64,000 bases of DNA from Flectobacillus rivi (GTDB lineage: Bacteria > Bacteroidota > Bacteroidia > Cytophagales > Spirosomataceae). A model generated the notes under the pieces. The model saw only the letters and a list, made by a program, of their open reading frames with translations, did no database searches and was not told the origin of the DNA. The stretch covers positions 186,001 through 250,000 of the forward strand of contig NZ_JASHIE010000008.1 in the NCBI RefSeq assembly GCF_030056655.1. Reading direction: 5' to 3'. The translations under genes and the position numbers were made by a program. This document shows, one piece after another, positions 44,041-51,841 of this stretch (its first letter is position 1; every line of letters starts with the position of its first letter).

Positions 44041-44068
44041 CCTTAGACTGATGGGGGTCGGTCTAAGG
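44041..44068 (+). promoter_or_regulatory. RNA hairpin H4 with UGGGGG hexaloop, upstream of nrtA
   Basis: Stem CCTTAGAC/GTCTAAGG (44041-44048 with 44061-44068) extended by TGA/TCG (one wobble) closes the loop TGGGGG (44052-44057). It ends 26 nt before the ATG. There is no T run after it. Confidence 0.7.
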
Positions 44069-44094
44069 ATAGTTTAAACCATTTCATAATCGTT

Positions 44095-45306
44095 ATGAAC
44101 GCAAAAACTCTGTTGAAGCAAGTATTAGTGTTGGTATGTTTAGTAGCTACAACACTACAATTGTCGGCCAATCCGACACCTTCTGGAAAGAAAATAAGAT
44201 TAGGGTTTATTCCACTGACAGACTGCGCTCCGCTAGTAGCCGCTAAAGAGTTGGGATTATTCGCAAAATATGGTGTCGATGTTGAGCTTTCGAAAGAAGC
44301 TTCATGGGCCAATGTTCGTGATAAAATCTTGAATGGTGAATTGGATGGAGCGCACTGTCTTTTCTCGATGCCCTTGTCAGTATATACAGGAATTGGTGGT
44401 AAAGCTGGCTCAGAAATGAAGATTGCCATGGTAATCAACAACAATGGGCAAGGTATCACCCTTTCGAAAGACTTCTGCGGCATGGTTGGTTTCAAAGAAG
44501 TAAATAAAGTAGTAGCTGCCGTAAAAAATGTTCAGACTCGCAAGGAAGTTACCTTCGCTATGACTTTCCCAGGAGGAACCCATGATATATGGTTACGAAA
44601 CTGGTTAGCAGCAGCAGGTGTCAATCAAAAATCAGTAGGAATCATCACCATTCCACCGCCACAAATGGTAGCAAATATGCGTGTAGACAATATGGAAGGC
44701 TATTGCGTAGGTGAACCTTGGAATGGTGTTGCCGCTACTCAAAACGTAGGATTTACACATATTGCATCACAAGATATTTGGAAACATCACCCAGAAAAAG
44801 CTTTGGTTGTCAACAGCAAATTTGCCGCAGAAGATAAAGAAGATTTGAAAAAAGTGATGAAAGCTATCATTGAAGCTTGTCGCTGGTTAGACAATATGGG
44901 TAATCGTAAAAAAGCAGCTTCATGGTTAACAAAACCCTATTATGTAAATGCTGCATTGCCAGTGATTGAAGCTCGCTTGTTAGGTTCAAACGATTTGGGT
45001 TGCGACTTGGGTGTTCAAAAATACAAGGACGACTACATGACTTTTTATAACAATGGTGTCGTGAATATGCCTCGCAAATCTCACGCAATGTGGTTTTTGG
45101 CACAGTATGTCCGTTTTGGTTATCTAAAGGCTGAGCCAAATTATAAAGCGATTGTCGAAAAATTGATTTTGGATGATTTGTACCAAGAAGTAGCAAAAGA
45201 AATGGCAGTACCTATGCAACCAGATATGAAGCCTTTCAAAACTACGTATGACGTAAACTTCGATCCAGCCAATATCGACGATTATTTGAAAGCAACTCGT
45301 AAATAA
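44095..45306 (+). CDS. nrtA: ABC transporter nitrate-binding protein (NrtA/CmpA family)
   Basis: 403 residues. A signal peptide (to about 25, LQLSA) leads to KIRLGFIPLTDCAPLVAAKELGLF, the canonical start of NrtA-type solute-binding domains. Further motifs are FSMPLSVYTGIGG, VTFAMTFPGGTHDIWLRNWLAAAG and NMEGYCVGEPWN, the last two forming the nitrate pocket. There is no lipobox, so it is a soluble periplasmic or TM-anchored protein. First gene of nrtABC, preceded by hairpin H4. Confidence 0.95.
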   Translation: MNAKTLLKQVLVLVCLVATTLQLSANPTPSGKKIRLGFIPLTDCAPLVAAKELGLFAKYGVDVELSKEASWANVRDKILNGELDGAHCLFSMPLSVYTGIGGKAGSEMKIAMVINNNGQGITLSKDFCGMVGFKEVNKVVAAVKNVQTRKEVTFAMTFPGGTHDIWLRNWLAAAGVNQKSVGIITIPPPQMVANMRVDNMEGYCVGEPWNGVAATQNVGFTHIASQDIWKHHPEKALVVNSKFAAEDKEDLKKVMKAIIEACRWLDNMGNRKKAASWLTKPYYVNAALPVIEARLLGSNDLGCDLGVQKYKDDYMTFYNNGVVNMPRKSHAMWFLAQYVRFGYLKAEPNYKAIVEKLILDDLYQEVAKEMAVPMQPDMKPFKTTYDVNFDPANIDDYLKATRK

Positions 45307-45316
45307 GATTTCCACA

Positions 45317-45345
45317 GTACTTCCTTGTGACAAGCAAGGAAGTAC
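45317..45345 (+). other. Intercistronic hairpin between nrtA and nrtB
   Basis: An 11-bp perfect stem GTACTTCCTTG / CAAGGAAGTAC with a 7-nt loop fills the 55-bp gap. Without a T run, it probably protects the nrtA mRNA 3' end or lowers downstream expression, as seen in many binding-protein operons. Confidence 0.6.
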
Positions 45346-45361
45346 CCAAACATACCATATC

Positions 45362-46150
45362 ATGAATTCATTTTCTCTCAAAAATTCGATTAGTAATGCG
45401 CTTTACTTTATCGGAAGTATGTTGGTGCTGATAGGCTTGTGGCAGTTGGTAACAATTTTAACTAAAAACGAAATTCCTGGACCTGTAGCCACGTGGCAAG
45501 TATTTATGGAACTCATGAGTGAACCATTTTATGACCGTGGTCCCAACGATAAAGGTATCGGCAACCAATTGGTAAGTTCATTAATCCGTGTTTTTAGTGG
45601 TTTTGGAGCTGGAAGTATCGTAGCTATTCCTCTTGGCTTGTTGATGGGGTCTTCTAAAACTGGGATGAAACTCCTCAACCCTATTGTTCAGATTTTACGC
45701 CCTGTGTCGCCTTTGGCTTGGTTTCCATTAGGCTTGTTGGCTTTCAAAGCGGCAGAAGGAGCTACTATTTTTATCATCATGATTACTTCATTATGGCCAA
45801 CGCTTATTAACACAGCTTTTGGTGTGGCGAGTATTCCTGATGACCATAAAAATGTAGGTAAAGCTTTTGGTTTTTCTACTTGGAAATACATTACCAAAAT
45901 CATGTTGCCTTATTCTATTCCACATATCATTACAGGCTTGCGTCTCTCGATTGGCGTAGCGTGGATGGTAATCGTAGCAGGCGAAATGCTTTCTGGTGGC
46001 GTTGGTATTGGGTTCTTTGTTTGGGATAGTTGGAATGCCCTTTCATTGGAGCGTATCCTCGTAGCGATTTTGATTATCGGTACCGTAGGACTTTTGTTGG
46101 ATAAAGGCTTCAATGCCTTACAAAATGCTTTTTCTTATAACCAAAAGTAA
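45362..46150 (+). CDS. nrtB: ABC transporter permease (NrtB/TauC family)
   Basis: 262 residues with about six helices. N-terminal TM near 13-32 (ALYFIGSMLVLIGLWQLVTIL), the region ISSLIRVFSGFGAGSIVAIPLGLLMG-like (here SSLIRVFSGFGAGSIVAIPLG), and the cytoplasmic EAA-type loop AFGFSTWKYITKIMLPYSIPHIITGLRLSIG (residues about 170-200, given in part) that contacts the ATPase. Works with NrtA and the ATPase at 46172 in nitrate import. Confidence 0.95.
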   Translation: MNSFSLKNSISNALYFIGSMLVLIGLWQLVTILTKNEIPGPVATWQVFMELMSEPFYDRGPNDKGIGNQLVSSLIRVFSGFGAGSIVAIPLGLLMGSSKTGMKLLNPIVQILRPVSPLAWFPLGLLAFKAAEGATIFIIMITSLWPTLINTAFGVASIPDDHKNVGKAFGFSTWKYITKIMLPYSIPHIITGLRLSIGVAWMVIVAGEMLSGGVGIGFFVWDSWNALSLERILVAILIIGTVGLLLDKGFNALQNAFSYNQK

Positions 46151-46171
46151 AACCTAAACCCTTTGCCACAA

Positions 46172-47029
46172 ATGAATACTAGCAATAAATCACTCAATTT
46201 GGTCGATTCGGCCAATGATTTTCATAAAATTAATAGTCGTGAAACGGCTATCAGTATCAACAACGTTGAGGTATCTTTCTCAACACCTAAAGGAAAGTTT
46301 ACAGCCGTAAAGGATATATCTCTCGACATCAAAAGAGGCGAAATTATTTCCCTAATCGGTCACTCTGGTTGTGGAAAATCAACTTTGATGAATACTATTT
46401 CAGGTATGGTATTGCCTACTTCAGGCGAAGTAATCGCCAACGATAAAGTGGTAAAAGGACCAGGTCCTGATCGTGGTATCGTATTTCAAAACTACTCGTT
46501 GTTGCCGTGGATGTCGGTGTACAAAAATATATTTGTCGCTGTAGATTCGGTGTTTAAGCATAAATCTACTGACGAAAAACACGCTATTGTCAACCATTAT
46601 ATCGAAATGGTAAATCTTACCTCACACAAAGACAAATTGCCAAGTCAGTTGTCGGGTGGGATGAAACAACGAGTAGCCATTGCTCGTGCATTTGCCATCA
46701 ACCCAAGCATTTTGTTATTGGACGAGCCATTCGGGGCATTGGATGCTCTTACCAAAGGTTCGATGCACATTGAATTATTGAAATTGTGGAACCTAGATAA
46801 TCGTAACAAAACTATCGTGATGGTAACCCACGACATAGAGGAGGCGATTTTCTTATCAGATAAAGTAGTGGTAATGAATAATGGCCCAGCAGCTACTATC
46901 AAAAAGATTGTAGATGTTAATCTAGAAAGACCCCGTAATAAAAAAGCAATTGCTCACGACCCCGAATACATCCGAATTCATGATGAGCTATTAGGATTGT
47001 TGTTTGATAAGTTTTCTATTGAAGACTAA
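46172..47029 (+). CDS. nrtD: ABC transporter ATP-binding protein (NrtC/NrtD family)
   Basis: 285 residues from the ATG at 46172; a TTG at 46163 would add three. Walker A is LIGHSGCGKSTLMN, the Q-loop is GIVFQNYSLLPWM, the signature is LSGGMKQRVAIARA, Walker B is ILLLDEPFGALDALT, and the switch histidine is MVTHDIEEAIFLSD. It lacks the NrtA-like C-terminal domain of NrtC, so it is NrtD-like and probably works as a homodimer. The gap to nrtB is 21 nt. Confidence 0.93.
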   Translation: MNTSNKSLNLVDSANDFHKINSRETAISINNVEVSFSTPKGKFTAVKDISLDIKRGEIISLIGHSGCGKSTLMNTISGMVLPTSGEVIANDKVVKGPGPDRGIVFQNYSLLPWMSVYKNIFVAVDSVFKHKSTDEKHAIVNHYIEMVNLTSHKDKLPSQLSGGMKQRVAIARAFAINPSILLLDEPFGALDALTKGSMHIELLKLWNLDNRNKTIVMVTHDIEEAIFLSDKVVVMNNGPAATIKKIVDVNLERPRNKKAIAHDPEYIRIHDELLGLLFDKFSIED

Positions 47030-47034
47030 TAGGT

Positions 47035-47240
47035 ATAAAAAAGCCCGAAATCACAGATTTCGGGCAAGACTCTTACTTTTCATTGATATGAAAAGTCTCA
47101 AACTGGTCTAATCGAGCTGATAGTTTCCAACATAGCGGTGTCAAAAACCAATGACATCAGTAGCGGCCGATGATCATACCGAATTAGGGTTTCAAGAATT
47201 TATGAATTCCGCAATTCTCATATCAATTTATGCAAAAGTA
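47035..47240 (-). ncRNA. Candidate small RNA antisense-oriented in the nrtD-nasA gap
   Basis: Read on the minus strand, a GCCCGAAATC/GATTTCGGGC-type hairpin (47043-47064) is followed by T6 (47038-47043), an intrinsic terminator pointing away from any minus-strand gene. Upstream of it lies a stem ACTTTTCAT/ATGAAAAGT (+ strand 47076-47097). At 47233-47240 (minus) there is TACTTTTG, a TAnnTTTG box. The implied transcript is about 190 nt, without an ORF. No known RNA family recognised. Confidence 0.45.
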
Positions 47241-47347
47241 GGGCGATTATTGAAGGAATAATCTTCTTAGCATTTATCATAAACCATGCCATATTTGCGG
47301 AAAATTCGGGATGAAACACTTTTGAAACAAAATAAAACACTTTGTAT

Positions 47348-50300
47348 ATGAGTATTCTGTCCAACAAGAAACAAGTAAAGTCAACCTGCTCTTATTGTGG
47401 CGTGGGCTGCGGTGTAGTGCTAACCGACCACGGCAAAGGAAAGTTGACCCTTGAAGGAGACAAGTCACATCCTTCAAGCAAAGGTATGCTCTGTTCAAAA
47501 GGTATGAATCTTCACTACACAGTGATGGACACTTCCGACCGTTTGTTGTATCCGACCATGCGCTACAACCGTGATATGCCTCTACAGCGTGTATCGTGGG
47601 ACCAAGCACTTGACCGCACAGCGGCTGTTTTTAAAGCTATTATCAAAAAATACGGTCCCGATGCTGTCGGATTCTACGTTTCAGGACAATGCTCTACCGA
47701 AGAATATTACGTTATCAATAAGCTCATCAAGGGTTTTATTGGTTCTAATAATATCGATACCAACTCTCGCTTGTGTATGTCGTCGGCGGTAGTAGGTTAC
47801 AAACTTACCCTCGGCGAAGACTCAGTGCCTGTTTGTTATGATGACATCGAACTAGCTGATACTTTCTTGGTAACAGGTGCCAATCCTGCTTGGGCACACC
47901 CAATTATCTGGCGAAGAGTCGAAGCGCACAAACAAGCCAATCCTCATATCAAAATTATTGTAGTAGACCCACGTCGTACTCAAACGGCCTCACAAGCTGA
48001 TTTGCACTTGCAAATTACGCCAGGCACCGATGTTACACTCACTAACGCCATCGGAAGGGCTTTGATTGAAAACGACTGGATTGATACTGATTTTATTGTA
48101 TCTCATGCAGATGGCTTTGAAGCTTACAAAGACCAAGTTATGCAGAGAAGTATATCAGAGGCTGCCGAAATTTGCGGTATATCTTCTGAAGAAATTTATT
48201 TAGCCGCTCGCTATATTCATGAAGCCAAAGGCTTTATGTCGATGTGGACAATGGGACTTAATCAGTCGGTTATTGGCGTAAACAAAAACCTATCTCTCAT
48301 TGATTTGCATTTGATTACTGGTAAAATTGGGAAAGAGGGAAATGGTCCTTTCTCGCTTACAGGACAGCCCAATGCCATGGGCGGACGTGAGGTAGGTGGT
48401 TTGGCTAATATGCTACCAGCGCATAGAGATTTGCTTAATCCAGCCCATAGAGAAGAAGTTCAAGCTTTTTGGGGTGGAACCAAAATCTCTGATAAGCCAG
48501 GTTTTACCGCTACCGAAATGTTCGAAGCCTTGGCGGATGGTCGCATGAAAGCTATCTGGATTGTTTGTACCAACCCGATGGTGAGCTTACCCAATATCAA
48601 CGCCGTTGAAAAAGGTTTACAAAACGCTAAATATGTCGTAGTACAAGATATTTCGAACCGTTCGGATACTGTTAAATATGCCGATGTCGTATTACCTGCG
48701 GCATCATGGGCGGAAAAAAACTCCGTTTTCACCAACTCCGAACGCCGTATTACCTTTTTACCCAAATTAATTAACGCTCCTGGCGAAGCCAAAGACGATA
48801 CACAAATCATTGTAGAGTTTGCTCAGAAAATGGGCTTCGAAAAGGCTTTTGATTATCAAAATACAGCCGAAGTCTACGCCGAACATTGTCGTTCGACAGT
48901 CGGAACTAACATTGACATTTCGGGTTTGAGCTATGAAGTTTTACAACAAAAACGCTCTGTACAATGGCCATATCCACAAGAAAAGGCTATTCAAGACCCT
49001 GATTATGTGGGTACTAAACGACTTTTTACGGATAACCAATTTTATACCGCAAATCGTCGTGCCAAAATTCATGCTGTCCCAGACCAAAATCAGTCTGAGG
49101 CTTTGAGTAAAGAATTTCCCCTAATCCTTACCACGGGTCGTATTCGTGACCAATGGCATACCATGACCAAAACGGGTAAGGTGAATAAACTAAATCAACA
49201 TATTTCACAGCCTTTTATCGAAATACATCCAAAGGATGCTGCCGAGAGAGGTATCACCGAAAATCAAATTGTAGAGGTAAAAACTATCCGTGGCGAGGCT
49301 CGCATTAAGGCAAAAATTACAACCGACATCAAACAGGGCGTATGTTTTATGCCGATGCACTTTGGAAAAATCCAAGAAAAAACTTTTGGTCGCACCAATA
49401 ACCTAACCAATACCTTGGTTGATCCACGCTCAAAAGAGCCAGATTTTAAGTATTCTGCGGTACAGGTTTTACCTTATCAAAAACCTGTTGAAAAAATTGT
49501 ACTTATTGGTGCAGGTTCGGCAGGATTGGGTTTTATCAAAGCCTATCGTGAACTCAATCAACAAGATGAGATTCATGTTTTTTCAAAAGAAATCTATCCC
49601 TTTTATAATAGAGTAATGCTTCCTGACTATATCTCAGGAGCACAAAATTGGGAACAGTTGGTCAAGCTTCGTGAAGACCAATTTGCGGAGGCAAATATCC
49701 ACGTACATAAAGGCGTAGAAATTGTGCATATTGACCGTGCCAACAAAGTTTTAACTGATTCTTTGGGTCAAGAACACACCTACGACAGATTAATGTTGGG
49801 TATGGGATCAAGAGCCTTTATGCCTCCGAGCGTTCCTAAGATTCCTGGTATTTTCAATATGCGTTCTCGTATCGATGCCGATAGTTTAATGCCTTTTTTA
49901 CAACAACCTAATCCCCATGCTGTGATTGTAGGGGGCGGTTTGTTAGGCTTGGAATTAGCGGCTTCTCTTCGAGAAATGAATATCGAAGTTACTGTAATTC
50001 AGCGAAGTGGTCGTTTTATGGACCGCCAGCTCGACAAGCTTGGCTCAGAAATGCTCCATCATGAAATCGTAGACTTGGGCATTGAAGTATTTTATAATGA
50101 TGAGGTTTCGTCTATTTATGGAACCGACCAATTAGAAGGAGTTCGTCTTAAATCAGGACGACGAATCGATGCGCAAGTTGCTGTATTTGCAATTGGGACT
50201 ACGCCTAACACCGAAATTGCCAAAGCCGCAGGATTGGAAGTAAAACGTGGAGTGGTGGTCAATGATTATTTGCAAACGTCTGATCCTTCTATTTTTGCCG

Positions 50301-50893
50301 CTGGCGAAATGGCACAATGGCGTGGCGAAATGTGGGGTATCACGGCTGCTGCCGAGCATCAAGCCGAAATTATTGCTAAATATATTGCGGGTGACTGGGC
50401 AAGTTATTACCAAGGTTCGCTTTCGATGAATATCATGAAAATCCAAGGAGTACAATTATGCTCATTGGGCATGATTGATGCGCCTACGAATAATCCTGAA
50501 TATGAGGAAATTATCTTTATCGATAAAGCCAAGCGTTATTACAAAAAATGTATTGTTCACCGAGACAAATTGGTAGGTGCTATTTTGATTGGTGATAAAT
50601 CAGAATTCTTGGAGTTTAAAGATTTGATTGGGAATAAAATTGAGCTTTCAGACAAACGAATGGAATTGTTGCGTTCGGGCAAAAAAGCAGATCCTGTAAT
50701 GGGAAAATTGGTATGCTCGTGTAATAATGTGGGAGAAGGCAACCTCAAAAATGCAATTGCTGGAGGTTGTAAAGATTTTACACAATTGTGTTCGCAAACA
50801 GGCGCTGGAACAGGCTGTGGAAGTTGCAGACCAGAAGTAAAAGCAATATTAGAATCGCTAAGCAAAAAAGAAGATGCTTTAGCAGAGAAGTAG
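47348..50893 (+). CDS. nasA: Assimilatory nitrate reductase fused to FAD/NAD(P)-type reductase and BFD [2Fe-2S] domain
   Basis: About 1181 residues. An N-terminal [4Fe-4S] motif (CSYCGVGC, then MLCSKG, residues 14-49) leads into a bis-MGD molybdopterin oxidoreductase of the NasA/NarB type (FYVSGQCSTEEYYV; SRLCMSSAVVGYK with the Cys-Met-Ser of the family; TGRIRDQWHTMTKTGKV) to about 690. A NirB/NasC-like FAD-NAD(H) reductase follows at about 713-1080 (IVLIGAGSAGLGF; AVIVGGGLLGLELA), then a BFD-like [2Fe-2S] domain at about 1120-1160 (VCSCNNVGEG; GTGCGSCRPEV). It appears to be a self-contained NADH-nitrate reductase. The ATG at 47348 is used; a TTG two codons earlier is possible. Confidence 0.95.
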   Translation: MSILSNKKQVKSTCSYCGVGCGVVLTDHGKGKLTLEGDKSHPSSKGMLCSKGMNLHYTVMDTSDRLLYPTMRYNRDMPLQRVSWDQALDRTAAVFKAIIKKYGPDAVGFYVSGQCSTEEYYVINKLIKGFIGSNNIDTNSRLCMSSAVVGYKLTLGEDSVPVCYDDIELADTFLVTGANPAWAHPIIWRRVEAHKQANPHIKIIVVDPRRTQTASQADLHLQITPGTDVTLTNAIGRALIENDWIDTDFIVSHADGFEAYKDQVMQRSISEAAEICGISSEEIYLAARYIHEAKGFMSMWTMGLNQSVIGVNKNLSLIDLHLITGKIGKEGNGPFSLTGQPNAMGGREVGGLANMLPAHRDLLNPAHREEVQAFWGGTKISDKPGFTATEMFEALADGRMKAIWIVCTNPMVSLPNINAVEKGLQNAKYVVVQDISNRSDTVKYADVVLPAASWAEKNSVFTNSERRITFLPKLINAPGEAKDDTQIIVEFAQKMGFEKAFDYQNTAEVYAEHCRSTVGTNIDISGLSYEVLQQKRSVQWPYPQEKAIQDPDYVGTKRLFTDNQFYTANRRAKIHAVPDQNQSEALSKEFPLILTTGRIRDQWHTMTKTGKVNKLNQHISQPFIEIHPKDAAERGITENQIVEVKTIRGEARIKAKITTDIKQGVCFMPMHFGKIQEKTFGRTNNLTNTLVDPRSKEPDFKYSAVQVLPYQKPVEKIVLIGAGSAGLGFIKAYRELNQQDEIHVFSKEIYPFYNRVMLPDYISGAQNWEQLVKLREDQFAEANIHVHKGVEIVHIDRANKVLTDSLGQEHTYDRLMLGMGSRAFMPPSVPKIPGIFNMRSRIDADSLMPFLQQPNPHAVIVGGGLLGLELAASLREMNIEVTVIQRSGRFMDRQLDKLGSEMLHHEIVDLGIEVFYNDEVSSIYGTDQLEGVRLKSGRRIDAQVAVFAIGTTPNTEIAKAAGLEVKRGVVVNDYLQTSDPSIFAAGEMAQWRGEMWGITAAAEHQAEIIAKYIAGDWASYYQGSLSMNIMKIQGVQLCSLGMIDAPTNNPEYEEIIFIDKAKRYYKKCIVHRDKLVGAILIGDKSEFLEFKDLIGNKIELSDKRMELLRSGKKADPVMGKLVCSCNNVGEGNLKNAIAGGCKDFTQLCSQTGAGTGCGSCRPEVKAILESLSKKEDALAEK

Positions 50894-51098
50894 TTACCAG
50901 AAAGAAGGTTGGAATAGAAAAGGAAAAACGAGAAAGGAAGGTTTTTCTGAAGTGTACTGGAAAAGATGATTTTTAACCTTTTAGGCTCCGGAATCAAATT
51001 ACTGGAATTAGAAACGAGCTTCTAAATTCCAGTAATTCAATTCCAAAGAACCTATATTTCTGAGGTTAAAACATGTCATCGTCATAGGTCGTCATTAA

Positions 51099-51509
51099 TT
51101 ATTTCTGACGAGCCACTACTAAATCACGAGTAGTAACAAAGTTAGTTTTGATTTCGAAAGTTTTAGCGTCGATAACGTCGATGTTTGAGCTAAGAACTTG
51201 GATAGTGTATTTACCATCGCTCAAGTTAGAGAAATCAAAAGTTTTTGCAAATTTACCTGATTTAGCGTCAACGTACTCACGGTGTACTTCGTTGTTGTCT
51301 TTGTCAACTACTACTACAGTAACTTTTTTGTTGTTTGGTTTTTCTACCCAAACGTTGAAGCTAAGGCTGTTAGTAACTGGAGCGATTTTAGACTTTACAA
51401 ATGCTTCTTCATCATTTGAGTTAGCGATTGCACTTACGTTTGACAAACAAGTCATAGCAGCTGCTACGAACATAGCTTTGATTACATTGTTGTTTTTCAT
51501 GGTATTCAT
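51099..51509 (-). CDS. Small secreted beta-sandwich protein (DUF3244-like)
   Basis: 136 residues (133 if the second ATG at 51500, MKNNNVIKAMF, is used). A signal peptide (to about 29, SAIA) is followed by a single Ig-like or DUF3244-like domain with alternating strands: NSLSFNVWVEKPNNKKVTVVVVDKD, REYVDAKSGKFAKTFDF and DGKYTIQVLSSNIDV. Codon usage is noticeably regular, with repeated preferred codons, as in highly expressed genes of this organism. No function known. Convergent with nasA and not obviously part of nitrate metabolism. Confidence 0.72.
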   Translation of the reverse strand: MNTMKNNNVIKAMFVAAAMTCLSNVSAIANSNDEEAFVKSKIAPVTNSLSFNVWVEKPNNKKVTVVVVDKDNNEVHREYVDAKSGKFAKTFDFSNLSDGKYTIQVLSSNIDVIDAKTFEIKTNFVTTRDLVVARQK

Positions 51510-51841
51510 TATTTATGAGAGTGAAACATCAAATTTCTTAGAAAAGTCATATCTACTAAAAAAGGTTCATTTTTGAGAAAATTTCTTAAATGCTATCCTG
51601 TTTTGGACTGTCTAAAACTAAGAAACTGTACTTGTGTCATTTGTTTGACGATTTAAAGTTATAATCTTATTTTCGAATAGCAATGGATTAGGGTAAAAAA
51701 TTTGAACAAAATCAAGAAAGTTCTTCTAAATAAAATTATATTTCTCAAAAAAGTTATATTTTAAGAAATGCAATTATACTTTATATTGGAAAAGTGATAT
51801 AGAGTTGATTATCAAATTGTTAAGTATAAATTACTAAAATC
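51510..51841 (+). promoter_or_regulatory. Gene-free leader region upstream of the rubredoxin-tailed protein
   Basis: A 332-bp AT-rich gap. TTTG at 51644-51647 and TATTTTCG at 51668-51675 (20-nt spacer) approximate a -33/-7 promoter, which would give a leader of about 160 nt. Otherwise nothing is recognised and no UGGGGG hairpin is present. Confidence 0.3.

Noticed and set aside
40743..44068. ANTAR-type antiterminator target
   Set aside because: Paired hexaloops fit, but loop position 1 is U rather than A, only narK has a tandem pair, and no ANTAR protein is encoded in the window.
47030..47347. Molybdenum-cofactor riboswitch before nasA
   Set aside because: None of the conserved core words of the Moco RNA were found; the structured part reads better as a minus-strand RNA with its own terminator.
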